Shown here: positions 39,201 through 50,768 of the stretch, piece after piece
How positions within the stretch are numbered: the first letter of the stretch is position 1
Layout: every line of letters starts with the position of its first letter
Notes under the pieces: generated by a model
What the model saw: the letters and a program-made list of their open reading frames with translations, nothing else
Databases searched by the model: none
Told to the model about the DNA's origin: nothing
Position numbers and translations under genes: made by a program
NCBI GenBank assembly: GCA_963995525.1
Contig: OZ023217.1
Coordinates: 19,188,770 to 19,252,769, forward strand
DNA length: 64,000 nucleotides
Direction of reading: 5' to 3'
From: Escarpia spicata
Lineage: Eukaryota; Annelida; Polychaeta; Sabellida; Siboglinidae

Positions 39201-40991
39201 AGTCATCATTTAACCGTGTTGCCTGTCTTCATGGTAAATCACCCGCTACACAAAGAACACATTTCATGTTTCCTTGCTCTGCCAACAGATATCGCCTTGC
39301 ACCAGAGAACAAGTTTCCAGCAGCCTTTGACGACTGCGTAACAGCAACTAGATACTTGCTGAGAAATGCAAAGGACCTTGGAGTGGACCCCAGTCGGATT
39401 GCAGTGGCAGGTAAGATGACAGGACAGTGGTCAGTTATAGTGAACCCAAGTAGCCAGGTCCATCCTTGCAAGCCAGGGGGCACTGCTGACTATGCATATT
39501 GACGTGTCAAAATGTGGATTTAACGTTGGGTGCGTTAATAAGTCATTTTACAACTTTTTAGATGTTTGTATTTTGGGACCTACAAATGGACATTTGGCTT
39601 TAATTGCATGTCATTACGTCTTGTCATTGGGTGGGTGTGTAATACCAGGCATTTCCTTGATTTGCTCTTTGATGCTGCAGTGGTTCCTTGAATCATGGAA
39701 CAAAAACAATTTGAATGAAGCACAAATGATTCAGTATATGTGTATACATCGCTATAGCTATCTGATATTGCTCTCCTCCTTGTTCCCTGTTGTACAGGGG
39801 TGAGGGGCAGGTGCATTATTACCCAACCACTCACTGTGTTTTCTATCCATAGCTCCGTCTCTCCATCTTTCATCCTCCCCCGATCTTCTCATGTCCCTCC
39901 TCACACAGTCCTCCCACCTCAGCTGTGGCCTTCCCCTTTTCCCCTGTCCTTTGTGTTGTTCCGCCTCTGCTCTGCTATTTTTCCGGCATCCATCCTTGCC
40001 AAGTGACCTGCCCATCTCATCCATCCTTGCCAAGTGACCTGCCCATCTCATCCGGCTTCTCAATAACCTTCCTGTCAGGCTGCATTGCATTCCAACCTCT
40101 TTTCTCAGGTCGTTCATCCTTCTTTTCTCTACTCTTTGTTCTTGTTATTCTTTGAACCCAGTTGTTCTCGCCTCACAATTGGTTTTCTGAAAACAAACAT
40201 CCTTTAAATAAAGAATAGCTTGAACGTTCAAATCAAGTGTTGGCCAGTGTATCGGAAAATATCTAATCATCTAACTAAGCAACAATAACATTATGGGAAA
40301 ACCCTGAAGATATTAAATTAAATTTATATGGGTATTCATTTCAGGAGACAGCGCTGGTGGCAACCTCGCTGCGGCAGTCGCTCTCAAGTTGCGCGACACG
40401 ATCTCTGACCTGCCAAAGATCAAACTTCAGGTGCTTCTATACCCAGCACTTCAGGCAATCGACTTCCAAACGTCATCTTACCGCTTCATCATCACGCCGA
40501 TTCTGACACGCTACAAAATGACTGTCTTTTGGTTGAAATATGCACAAGGTCACGCGAGAAATATTGCATCTTTGCTAGCCAATAACCACACAGCTCCTCA
40601 TGTTTTGGAGAAGTTGCGCCAGACTCATTTAAACTGGTCTCGCCTGCCGACAGAGTTCAACACAAAACCTGTGGAATCACGTTGCAATGGCTGTGGAGAT
40701 GCTGAGTTATGGGCGGAAATAGACAATTTTTTCATGAATCCATATTTTGCGCCTCTGATGGCAGATGACCTTGAGAACCTGCCATCTAGCTATATCGTTA
40801 CAGTCAACAACGACGTACTGAGAGATGACGGAGCAATGTATGCAGACAGACTGAGACAGGCTGGCAACAAAGTCACTCATAAACACTGGCATGTTGGCTT
40901 ACACGACATCATCATCTTTGCCGAGACTATCATCCCAGAGGCAGATCAAACTCTTGATGAAATTTTGAGATTTCTTGCCAACAATCTCTAA
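36222..40991 (+). CDS. AADAC: Arylacetamide deacetylase-like serine esterase/lipase, complete CDS, 6 exons
   Basis: Hormone-sensitive-lipase-family alpha/beta hydrolase, in vertebrates an ER type II membrane protein hydrolysing arylacetamides, esters and lipids. Coding exons: 36222-36371, 37074-37166, 37716-37836, 38260-38323, 39289-39410, 40345-40991. Phases agree; 1,197 bp, 398 residues, against 399 in human AADAC. Exon 1 encodes a signal anchor ([19 protein letters not shown]). Exon 3 holds the oxyanion-hole motif YFHGGGW, exon 5 [15 protein letters not shown], exon 6 the nucleophile motif GDSAGGN, the acid in NNDVLRDDG and the presumed catalytic histidine in HVGLHDI, where vertebrates have FHG. 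Exon 6 carries more than half of the protein. The acceptors of exons 1 and 2 both read CTTTCAGTTTCAG or CTTCAGTTTCAG, so a 6-nt alternative acceptor is possible. AADAC, AADACL and NCEH1 cannot be told apart here. Introns 4 and 5' carry acceptor copies. Confidence 0.93.
36451..36815. mobile_element. MITE-like element in AADAC intron 1
   Basis: Starts ATAGGCGGATCCAGGGG and ends CTTGATCTGCCCCTGCA, imperfect inverted ends related to the 21277-21592 family. No coding capacity. Confidence 0.55.
37195..37395 (+). repeat. ~25-bp degenerate tandem repeat in AADAC intron 2
   Basis: About eight units of the type ATCCAATCAACCATGGCTGAT lie just past the exon 2 donor. Not related to the neighbouring exon. 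Confidence 0.7.
38585..38745 (+). repeat. Three copies of the AADAC exon 5 acceptor and exon start
   Basis: Each copy has TTTCATGTTTACTTGCTCTG, a CCTACAG-like acceptor (CCTACAT, CCTACAG, CCTGCAG) and an exon-like stretch (ATATCATTTTGTGCCAGAGA). The genuine junction at 39260-39320 is TTTCATGTTTCCTTGCTCTG CCAACAG ATATCGCCTTGCACCAGAGA. A 500-bp insertion separates these copies from the real site. Confidence 0.85.
38746..39250. other. Insertion separating acceptor copies from AADAC exon 5
   Basis: About 500 bp of unrelated, unrecognised sequence lies between the third acceptor copy and the genuine one. It is probably an inserted element but no ends or duplications were identified. Confidence 0.4.
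39776..40160 (-). mobile_element. LINE 3' end in AADAC intron 5
   Basis: Minus-strand frame with [40 protein letters not shown] and [11 protein letters not shown], the C-terminus of a LINE, with one copy of the 66-bp terminal unit. A 30-bp segment (CATCCTTGCCAAGTGACCTG) is doubled at 39990-40050. A short piece of another repeat, TCCTTGCAAGCCAGGGGG, lies at 39463. Confidence 0.85.
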
Positions 40992-41244
40992 AAAGCCTAC
41001 TGCCAGAAGCTTGAAATGTAGTTAAATACACAACCTGTTTAGTTCAGCGTATCTGAAGAAAATGTACAGCTTTGCATGGACAGTTTTTTCAAATATATCT
41101 AATTGACATAAATGGAATACATTTTGTGCGTGCTTCTTTGTATCCGATTTTATTATTTTCATTTATTGTGGCTGACTTGAAACCCTGCAATTACTGCATA
41201 AATATTAATAATGTATAATGCCTTTCAGTCAAGTACAAACTGCT

Positions 41245-41665
41245 AGGGTTGATACCTGTAGAGCTTTGCGAAAATGGATCAGAAAGCTGAAAGACTCCTC
41301 TCGCTCCGTCTCCAAAGGTCCGACGGCCCTGTCAACCTCATCAGCGTGTGTGCGCCAATCCTGTGCTCAACATCAGAAGCCAAAGATGCATTTTATGGAA
41401 ACCTGGAATCCATCATCAGCCAGATACCGCCACAGGAATACCTGATGCTGTTGGGTGACTTCTACGCAAGTGTGGGTGCCGACAAAGTCGCCTGGCCAGT
41501 CTGCCTGGGAGATCACGGATTCGGCAAGTTAAATGAGAACGGACAGCGACGTCTTGAGTTGTGCTTCTACTTCGACCTCTGCATCACCAACTCCTTCTTT
41601 CAGACAAAGCCCTAACACAAGGCATCATGGAGACCCCCCGATCAAAGCACTATGACATTATCTTT
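41245..41665 (+). mobile_element. LINE endonuclease fragment
   Basis: Frame from 41274 encodes EYLMLLGDFYASVGADKVAW, GDHGFGKLNENGQRRLELC and CITNSFFQTKP, the GDFNA-type motif and following part of a LINE APE domain. It then shifts frame and joins the copy of the AADAC 3' end at about 41668. Confidence 0.85.
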
Positions 41666-41667
41666 TC

Positions 41668-42030
41668 TGGATCCATCATCCCAGAGGCACATCTAATTCT
41701 CGAAGAGGTTGGGAGATTTCTTCCTAACAATATCTGAATTGCTTATAAACTGAAATGTAGTTAAATACGCAAAGTATTTAGTTTAGTGTACCTGAAGAAA
41801 GTCTACCGCTTTGGATGAATTGATGAAATGTAGGCCTATTTAACTAACATCAAAGGAATCAATTTCGTTCATGCTTCCTTGTATCAGTTTTCTCACAAAT
41901 AGTGGCTGACATGAAACCTTGCAATACGTGTGCACACATATTAACATACGTATATCTTCATCTGGAAAAACAGGGTTCCTGACGAACGTAATATGTTCAA
42001 CGGTTGCCGCATCTGAGCTGAATGGTGCAT
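41668..42030 (+). pseudogene. Eroded copy of the AADAC 3' end
   Basis: ATCATCCCAGAGGCA at 41677 onward translates as IIPEAHLILEEVGRFLPNNI and stop, matching [20 protein letters not shown] at the end of the AADAC-like gene. The similarity continues into the 3'UTR (GAAATGTAGTTAAATACGCA). Only the last 20 codons remain, so it is a relic of a duplicated paralogue. Confidence 0.85.
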
Positions 42031-42099
42031 ATAATGAGTGTCCCATTTAAAAAGCCTCTGGAAGTGGTGGAATGCTGCTGAATAAATCGTCAAGTGTGG

Positions 42100-42222
42100 C
42101 ACGAGTACTCTACTCGAACCCCTCCCTACACGTGCTTCTCTGTCAACGCTGTCCAGAGAGAAGGGGACGCCAACATCATCACACTTTGCAAGAACAACGG
42201 AGACAGGTCTCTACTCATCTCT

Positions 42223-42316
<94 letters not shown>
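42100..42316 (+). mobile_element. Short LINE RT fragment ending in a (TG)n microsatellite
   Basis: 42130-42210 reads NAVQREGDANIITLCKNNGD followed by RSLLIS, the segment before the first RT block in the same LINE family. From about 42222 to 42316 it passes into an uninterrupted TG repeat of about 45 units. Confidence 0.6.
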
Positions 42317-42317
<1 letters not shown>

Positions 42318-42515
42318 CCATTTAACTGACATAAACGAAATCAATTTCGTGCATGCTTCCTTGTGTCAGATTTGTTCACAGTAGTGGCTGACATGAAACC
42401 CTGCAATACGTGTGCACACATATTAATATACATATCTTCTTCTGGTGAAACAGGGTTCCTGATGAACGTAATCTGTTCAACGGTTGCCGAAACTGAGCTG
42501 ATTGCGTACGGATAG
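42318..42515 (+). pseudogene. Third copy of the AADAC 3'UTR region
   Basis: CCATTTAACTGACATAAACG onward matches 41835-42025 closely, through AAACAGGGTTCCTGATGAAC. No coding part remains. It is a tandem repeat of the relic on the other side of the LINE/TG insertion. Confidence 0.75.
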
Positions 42516-42599
42516 TGAGTGGCCCGTTTGCACAGAAAACAATCTAAAAGTTTTTTATAATAAAAAAATTCTAATATACAGTCTATGCGTGCGTTTGTG

Positions 42600-43440
42600 A
42601 ATTACTGCACAAGGGATGAGCCAATGTATTGACCCAGATTTGCTCGGAAGGACTCCAATGAAGGAGAATTAATAAGCCTGGCTGGAAGACTGTTCCGCTG
42701 GCGCAGTGTTCTTGCATGGGAAGAACTGTTAAACAGGACTGGGTGAACGATGCGTTCCTGGAACAATCTCCATCTTGTTCTGCCGTCGCATATGGTGTAG
42801 AAAAGGATCTTGTTGGTGTTCACTAAGCTGGTGTTAATCTTTTTTAACATAATGAGGCGGTTGTGCTGTCTTTTGTTCGCGAGAGGCTCCCGGCCATTGC
42901 AGTGTGTTCAGCATGCTCGTAACACAACTCGGGGTCTGATCATTGTAGTTGTTGAAAACACATCTGGTTACCCTGCGTTGCACTTTCCCCAATACCATGC
43001 ATGATGTCTTTCTGACTGGTCAGATCCCAGACTGAAAGCATGCGTACTCGATGACGGGTCTGACCACGGTCTCGTATGTAGCCACCGTGACGTTAGTGGG
43101 GCATTCACGAAAGTTCCGCCTGAGAAAACAGCTCTGTTGCCATCGTTAATGGTGGCCCGGAATCAATGTGTTTGTTCCAGGACAGGTCCTCAGGGATGGT
43201 CAATCCGATGTACCTGCTGTTTGATGTTGTTTTCAATGGCTGTCCATGGAGGCTGTAGGGTGTTGGAAGTATAGTTTTCTTCTTTCTTTCTTCTTCCGTT
43301 TGGGACAATGCAAATTATGTTGCATTTGCTGTGATTGGAATCCATTTGCTGTGTTGTTTCACAGTGTTCCAGCGACAAGAGGTTTTGTGGAGTTGCATGC
43401 TGTTCCAAAAATGATGTGTTGGTCTGCAGGTGTCTGCATG
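42600..43440 (-). mobile_element. Degenerate LINE RT C-terminus (minus)
   Basis: Pieces in two frames: TSNSRYIGLTIPEDLSWNKH, the typical segment after the YADD block, and at the 3' end HARTLRQRNSLPARLINSPS followed by LESFRANLGQYI and a stop. Several frameshifts. CR1/Jockey-like. Confidence 0.75.
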
Positions 43441-43444
43441 TAAT

Positions 43445-43900
43445 AGCCCTGTCTACACTTGGTCCCAACACGTAAACAGCTGTGCTAAGCGGTGCAACCA
43501 GAGACTGTACCAACTTGAGATGCTGTGAAGTTTCCAGATCGACAGAACTATACTGGAACTTTTATACAGGTCAACAGTAAAAAGCATCCTGCAATTCTGC
43601 GCCAAGTTGTGGTGCCCATGCACGAAAGCCAGTGACAAAAAGATCATTGGAAGAATTGTGAATAGAGCCCAGAAAATCGTATTCAAAAGCCTAACATCAA
43701 TGGACGATATCTGCGCTGGAATTGTCCTGGCTAAAGCAAAATCAGTTATGAAAGACAAAGATCACCATTGTCCAAGTGTGCCAAGTTCCTGCCATCGGGA
43801 AGGCAACTGCGTGCTTATATACAAGGCAATGACGAGCCGAATGAGGTGTTTCTTTGTGCCAACGGCCATAGTAGCCATTAACAGCAATTAACTATTGAGA
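43445..43900 (+). mobile_element. LINE 3' fragment (plus)
   Basis: Encodes ILQFCAKLWCPCTKASDKKI, RIVNRAQKIVFKSLTSMDDI and SGRQLRAYIQGN-like text after a frameshift, resembling the C-terminus of the Jockey/L2-like LINEs common in fish. It lies tail to tail with the preceding minus fragment. Confidence 0.75.
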
Positions 43901-44072
43901 TAATCTGACTGAGACAATATATTAAATAAATTATGATTTGTGTGTATGATGTTTTGTATCGAACTGTCCATGAAGTGCATACCAAATTCCTTGTAAAGGC
44001 ATAATAAACTATATTATCTTATACGGTGACAAAATGCGGTACTAAATTGCCGCGCTAACAGTTATACCTTTT

Positions 44073-44534
44073 TCGCGCTTACATTTATCCGGGCGTTAAA
44101 TAATATCCGGTTGACGTTTCTGCGCGTGCGCGTATCTGGGGAATGCATTTAGCACCAGCTACGACTGCCGCGTTTTAATTTATCCGGGCGTTATGTATGT
44201 TTATATGTACATATATATTTATATATGTCTATATATACACATAAATTATAAAATGTTTGCTTCCCACAGACATACACAATTTCTGTCGTAAAACAGTTTC
44301 CTCTCCACGCACACCTCACGTGACTTGCTCTTATACTTTGTCACAAATCTGAAACAGCAAATTATAATGATGTACTTTAACTATAACGCTCGTATTACGT
44401 CAACAAACGAAACATATTTAACTACTGGATATTATTTATCACTACGTGATCTACTGGTGCCAAATATGATGCCTTGAATATGCACATAAACATCACCCGG
44501 ATAAACTTTAACGCCCGGATAAATGTAAGCGCGA
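44073..44534. mobile_element. 462-bp MITE with 28-bp perfect terminal inverted repeats
   Basis: TCGCGCTTACATTTATCC begins the left repeat at 44073-44100, and the exact reverse complement of all 28 bases is at 44507-44534. A further internal copy of TTTATCCGGGCGTTA lies at about 44177. No coding capacity. It abuts the truncated end of the Ty3/gypsy element. No target-site duplication was resolved. Confidence 0.85.
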
Positions 44535-47500
44535 CACCGAGCTTATTGCTTTTATTGATGACATCCACTAGAGCGGACATGTCGGGATCGCTCGCCGTGG
44601 CAGTGCGCACATCGTCCCATATGACCGACTTGATGAGTTCCGTGGACGTGGACGTGCAAGTCTGTGAGCAGCGAGGTGGCGCCGGATCGTCGCGGGATCG
44701 GAGAGCTGCCGCGGCCACGTCATCGGGCAGGTCGGGAGTCTCGGCGTCGCCCACCAGGTGTCGTGATAGGGAGTCGGCGACGGTGTTGCGGACGCCGGGG
44801 ATGTGGAGCACGCGAAACCGGTACCGCAGCGACTTTTCCTTAATGTTCCGCAAGCGAGGGTTTGGGATGTCGTCGAGGGCGCGGTCACCCAGCACCTTCA
44901 GTAGTGGCTTGTGGTATACTGCTACCATGAGGTCCGAACATCCCAGGGTGAAATGTCGAGCCTTGTCAAGGGCGTCTACAACTGCCAGCGCCTCGCCCTC
45001 GATGGTGGCATAACGTGACTCAGCGCCGTGTGTGAAACGGCTGCCCATCAGCACTACTTTCCAGCCCAATTTGCAGCAGAACGGTCGGACACCAGCGCAG
45101 TCACAGTGTTTCTGGACTAGCCAGTACCCGAGCCCTTCCTTAGACCAGACTGTGGCGAGGCACGTCGGGCGTGACTGGTCGAAGATCCTGACTCCTTGCC
45201 TGATCTGGTCGATGATCACGACTTTCGACTGCCTGAACAGGCGATCCAAATGTTCCGTCCAGGCGAACGGCTGATCTGGCTTCAGGAGGTCGCGGAATGG
45301 TTGCATGTGGTCCGCTACGGCGAAGGCATAAGCCACCTGGTTAACGAGGCCGAACCAGCTTCTGATGTCTGTGACATTCCTCGGTGTCGGGAAGTCCTTT
45401 ATCGACTGCAACACCTTCGAGCATGGTTTCACTGACGTGGGTGATATCTCAAAGCCTGCAAACTCGACGGTGTCTTTACCGAACACAAACTTGTCCGGAT
45501 TCTGCGTGATGCCATTGCGGCCACACGTGTCCAGCCACTGCACTGCCTGCCAAAAGGCCTGCTCGATGTTGTCCGCCCACAGTAAGGTATCGTCGATGCA
45601 TTTTGTCTTGTTGGGTATGTGGGCGACGATCTCATCGAACCGCCGTGTGAAGCCATCGCCAGACGCCACATATCCTTGTGGTGCTGAGCGGTATCGATAG
45701 CGGCCCCAAGGTGTTATGAACGTCGTGAGGTGGCGGTCGTCGGAGTGGAGTGGAGTGGACAGCGTGGTAGCCGTTCCAGGCGTCACACACCGTTTTCTTT
45801 GTTCCATGAGGCACCGATCTCGCTTGGTGAAAGGGTCTCTGGGTGTGGTGGTTCTCCCTAGTGGCACTAGCGTTAAGGGCCTGGAGATTCACAGTCCGTC
45901 GAGGCTTCCCGTTCTTCTTTGCGCCGATAACCATGCGATGACACCAGGTGACAGGGGTGCCAGTTGGTACCTCCTCGATGACGCCCATACTGCAGTCTTG
46001 GTCGAGGTCGGCCTTCACGTCGCTTCGCCAGTGAATCGGGACGTCGATCGTTGTGTGGAAGGCGACTGGCTTGGCGTCTGGGTCAATCATTAGCCGGAGT
46101 GGCGGGCCCTCCACCGGGAGAAGAGGCTGGTGGTGACACGTGTTGAATGTGCTAGCCTTGTAGTGCGACAGCAACAACTGCTCCAGTTTTCTGCGGTTGT
46201 CCTCAATGGCTGGATAGGGCAGCTCTTGCGGAGGCAGTGGTGGAGGTTGACGGCGGGGGCACTCACAGGCCGCGGTCATCGACGACTCTGAGGCGGCGCT
46301 GCACGTGTTCACCTCCGCTGAGGGCTGTTGGCTTTGGCCGACGTCAGGGAAGTTACGCGACACAATGACTAGCGCCACACATGCTCCTCGAGACAAGAAG
46401 AAGTCGCTCGTCTCTCGACATATGTAGACAATTTGGGGTGTTTCTGTGCCACCTGGAGAAGCGGAGTCTGATAGGCGCAGGGCGATCGCCCCGATTATGT
46501 CCAGATTGTTTCCGTTGGCAGCTGACATCTGCAGACGTGTTTTGCTTAGGCATTGCTCGGTGAGTCCGAGCTTGGAGAGTAGATTCGTCCCAGCCAGGCA
46601 CGATTGGCAGCCTGTATCAGCCACTACCGACACCAACGCAGCCTTAGTCGGGCGCCTCAGTGGCGTGCGGAGGCCGAGAGCGCGAGTGTCACACGGGTAG
46701 TGAGTGATGTATAACGACAGTGTAGGTTGTGGGGCCGAGGATTTCTTCACCCACGTGTCTTGAGTGGCGTCGTAAACGCAGAGTTTGAAGTCCCCGAGGT
46801 TGCAGATCTCGTTGTCGACAGGCGGCGCGTTCTCCACACTGCATAGTGACTGGAAGAGAGCTGTAGCGGTTTCCCTCTGCGGTGACCGGCGCGTGCGGCG
46901 TTGCACATAGAGCGTGTCGGCCGTCGACTTTTGCCTGCATACGGTCCCAAGGTGACCTTTCTTGCAGCATTTGGTGCTGGTTTGGCCGTATGCCGGGCAG
47001 TTGTCAGAGCGCTCGTCCCTGCTGCTATCATGGCCGATCTGGCCGCAGTGTGTGCACAGCGGAGTAGGCAGGGGTGTGGGTGGGGCATGTTGTTTGAAGA
47101 CCGCTCTCTGCTGTTTCCGGAATGAGCTGATCTGGGCAGCCGCCTCGGATCCGTCGCTCAGCTGCTGGAGGGAAATCTTTCCCGATTCCTTGCCCTCAAC
47201 AAACGCCTCAACCTCTTCGAGAAGTGTACTCGGTCCCTTTTCGGTCAGACAATCTAGTTTGATGTCATGATCGGTGCAGCCCAGGACGACCTGGTCCCGC
47301 ACCACAATGTCGCTGTAATCTGCCCCAACGCATGCGTCGTGGTTCGGGCAGCTCGGGCACTGACACTTGACGACGAACTGGCAAACTCGTGCTTGCCCCT
47401 TGAGTCGAGCGCTGTAGGCGCGGACAGGTTCGTCTCGGTCCTGCCGCATCTTCGACAGCACGTCCCGGGCTACCATCGCGTTCTCGGCGCGCACCGCTAA

Positions 47501-47868
47501 CTTCTTAATGTTGGCCAGTAGGTCTCGTTCGCTACAGGAGGCCAGCGCATCACGGTGAACCCGTACGAGGTTCTTCCGTAGTCCCTCGGGATTGCAGCAA
47601 TCCAGGAGCTGGTAAGTGAGGTCGGAGCCGGCGACTCGCGTAGCGTCTTTATATTCACGCCAGCGTTGCTCGAAATATAGCCAATCTTCCAGGGAGATCC
47701 CCTCATCAACGGTCGGGCGGCTAATTTTCTACACCTTGGCCCCTGACTCTGCGCGTGGATGGTGAGGAGTGTGGCTGCGAGCGTGGCGTCGGTGACATTC
47801 GGGCGGTATTCGCATCTGTCGACGGGACACTTTACATCTACCGTGGGCGTGGCCGGATCCATGATCAC
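44535..47868 (-). mobile_element. Truncated, inactive Ty3/gypsy LTR retrotransposon (gag, protease, RT, RNase H)
   Basis: In transcript order (right to left): gag with CPVDRCEYRPN and a cysteine-rich zinc-finger region, then knuckle CTHCGQIGHDSS, protease active site VVADTGCQSCLAG, RT start GVIEEVPTGTPVTWCHRMV, RT catalytic CIDDTLLWADNIEQAF, the connection TVEFAGFEISP and RSWFGLVNQVAYAFAVADHM, and RNase H with TVWSKEGLGYWLVQKHCDC and GSRFTHGAESRYATIEGEAL. Against the family's usual TDWSKEG and VDHKPLL the copy has Val and Tyr in place of two aspartates, so RNase H is probably dead. The RT is split by a frameshift at about 45720 and gag by a break at about 47500. Integrase and both LTRs are missing. 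GC content is much higher than the surroundings, which suggests recent arrival. Confidence 0.92.
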
Positions 47869-48977
47869 AACGGTAGATTATGCACCAGGTGCGACCACCG
47901 TTTTCGCGTATGCGAGCGTGAGCGATACTAGGCTGGATTGTCGACGAGTGCTTAATACAATGCTGCAGATTGTTCGTTTATTAATAAATAACACCCTTGT
48001 GTATTTGCATCGATGCTTATGTAGTGCGACAACTTACATGCATCTTCAATGAATAAACGAGTCATAAAGCATAATACTGTATAGGTAGATACAATAAACT
48101 GTAGCGTTGTCAAACGCTCGAGAAATTATGCAGGTTCAGTTCTCCTATAGTCCGCTAGGGGTACACTCCACTAATTTTCATACTACACTATAATGCAGTG
48201 TTCGAAATTAAGGCTTTTGAATCGGCCTCCAATTAAAAATCCGTCCCGCCAATTCAATTCGCCCAAATGTTCCAGTTATCGGCCCGACACCGCTGGTTCA
48301 CAAACGCCACCAGTTTATCTCAGTGGACACGGCTAGGCTGCATCCGATGCAGTTCGTTATAATTATGAAACCCGACTCAGTTATAGGAGACGGCCGGTAA
48401 ACACAACTTTGGTAATAATTCAACAATAGTTCATCAAAACTGAACTCTTATCACGCAAAGCCAACGAACGCCAAGTCTAAACATCGGTGACATCCTCACC
48501 GACAGTGCAGTTTTCCAAGAGTCAGACTGGACGCCATTTTTCATAGTTTTGCCACGACCTTTGAACTAAATTTTATGGTGTTTGGAAGGTGTCTCGGTTG
48601 TAGGTCAGAGTTAGGCACGCTTTTTGTTCTTTATCTACAAATAAATATGGCTTAAATCCAAGTTTGACTGGTGACAAAAGTGCATTTCGTAACATGACCA
48701 ACATCGGCAAGTTGAAGGCAACATTGTTTGGTGGTGTCACCTAGCGAATAAACCGGGAGACACCAACAAAGAATAGGCAAATGTACTGTATACATGAATC
48801 TGAGTGCAACACTAATACAGTTAAATACAAGTACAGTGTGCTAGCTTTGGGCAGAGTTTGAACAATAAGGACATACATTTGGAACAATATTTATTATTAT
48901 AGGCTAGTTTGTTTAATAAAAATATTTTATAATTTGCACTTTATTATTATAGTGTGCTTACATATGTGTTTGTGTGA
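47869..48977. other. Spacer between the Ty3 element and copy B
   Basis: No gene or repeat family recognised. It may contain the 5' part of the Ty3 element at its left edge. Confidence 0.5.
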
Positions 48978-49129
48978 CAGGCACTGACAATTTTATCAAT
49001 GTGACGACTTAATTGGCATTGTGCGTTTTTTTAAATCTACATTGTTGTTCTAGTGGTGATTGTTTTTATTTACAGTTTTTAAGGCATGCATTATAATAAA
49101 CAATAATAAAATATGCTGTGTCAATACCG

Positions 49130-49825
49130 TTCTGCTTTCAATATCCCCATCTGCCTTCTGGCCCTGTATCATGTGTCCACTTTCACTATCACACAAACAT
49201 GTTCTACTTTCAGTATCCCAACTACCCTCTGGCCCTGTACCAGGTGTCTATTTTCATTATCACACAAACATGTTCTACTTTCAGTATTCCAACTACCCCA
49301 TGTTCTACTTTCAGTATTCCAACTACCCCCATGTTGTACTTTCAGTATCCCAACTACCCCATGTTGTACTTTCAGTATCCCAACTACCCTGTGTTGTACT
49401 TTCAGTATCCCAACTACCCCCTTGTTCTATTTTCAGTATCCCAACTACCCCTATGTTCTACTTTCAGTATCCCAACTACCCCGTGTTCTACTTTCAGTAT
49501 CCCAACTACCCCCATGTTCTAGTAACTTCTACTTTCAGTATCCCAATTATCTCCATGTTCAATTTTCAGTGTCCCAACTACCCCCATGTTCCACTTTCAG
49601 TATCCCAACTACCCAAATGTTCTACTTTCAGTATCCCAACTACCCCCATGTTCTAGCAACTTCTACTTTTAGTATCCCAACTATCCCCATGTTCTATTTT
49701 TAATATCCCAACTACCCCATGTTCTACTTTCAGTATCCCAACTACCCCATGTTCTACTTTCAATATCCCATCTACAACTATGTTCTACTTTCAGTATCCC
49801 AACTACCCACATGTTCTACTTTCAG
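49130..49825 (+). repeat. Copy B of the exon 8 acceptor array (about 20 units)
   Basis: Same CTACTTTCAG TATCCCAACTACCCC unit as in copy A but in a different arrangement. Two long units near the left end (49150 and 49218) keep about 35 bp of exon 8 (CTGGCCCTGTACCAGGTGTC) plus the intron segment CACTATCACACAAACATG, so they look like the ancestral, longer unit. Confidence 0.9.
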
Positions 49826-49949
49826 TATCCCAACTACCCCCTGGCCCTGTACCAGGTGTCTGGTGGGTATGCGATGCTGTGGCACGGGGCCGCAGCAGGA
49901 ACCTTTGATCTTAAGAAGATTCTCCTAGAAACTCTCACATGCGTCGTTG
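49826..49949 (+). pseudogene. ALAD exon 8 relic in copy B
   Basis: Keeps the acceptor and [20 protein letters not shown], but the end is changed: two small deletions (net six bases) turn LTSMRRAG into LTCVVG and the conserved Glu of VSGEY is Gly. The donor position is still GTATGC. No exon 9 follows, because LINEs occupy the matching place, and no exons 1-7 precede it. Confidence 0.9.
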
Positions 49950-50768
49950 GTATGCATGACAGCCAGCTTTCATATTGTGACCCACCACAGTGAACCGGGT
50001 GTGAAGTCGCACAGACGTGTTCTGCAGATGAGCCAACAATAGTTGTCCTGGTCAAGTCCAGTAAATTTTGTGATTTTGACAGAAATACACACCTTATAAT
50101 TTCATCTTTCAATGTCCAATTTACCTTCCTCGACAAATCGTCCAAAACTAATCAAATACACGCATTTATGAACCTATATATTACAGAACAATACAAATCA
50201 AAATGGCTTGGTTTCTCAAAAGGACACTTTCTAAAGTTTTAGCAATAAATAAACAAACACTAACGGTTTTTTAATAAATGAGGTATAATTTTTGAGCTTA
50301 TTATCTGTGGAATCAAAAACTCTACAAAGCTCCATTCAACACTTTTTCAACATAATACTAACTCACTTAGCTGGGGCAGACCACATTTTATTTCGGGTTT
50401 CCTATTTTTCCTAATAATTGTGACATTTATGGGTGGTCTCAAGTCTACAAAGTCCAAAAGTGTTACGCTTTCAGCATTGCTTCAAACCTCCCTCCCCGCC
50501 AATACATATGATATTGTTACGATCCAAACTTGCCAATAGCATACATTTGCATTAACAAGTTTCACTCACTGTGTCACTATTGTATCAGTTGATTTTCGAT
50601 GAGGTACATGGTGACGAACACCCCCCCCCCCTCACGTAATGCTTAAGGCCAGACACGGCAGGTTTTTAATTTGTACAAATTGTGCAATTTTCTTTGCCCA
50701 AAGTATGGAATGGATCACACTGAGTATACTTTTTCATGGTCCTTGCCGCGGTGAGGTGGCCTGTTTGT

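Noticed and set aside
39758..40117. A host gene encoding an Arg-rich 119-residue protein
   Set aside because: [12 protein letters not shown] and [17 protein letters not shown] are LINE C-terminal motifs, and the segment recurs at 25.7-26.0 kb.
44474..45700. Plus-strand frames up to 179 codons
   Set aside because: Antisense shadows of the GC-rich Ty3 RT/RNase H coding region.
49826..49949. A functional second ALAD gene in copy B
   Set aside because: Only exon 8 is present, the RRAG end is lost, no exon 9 follows and none of exons 1-7 precede it.
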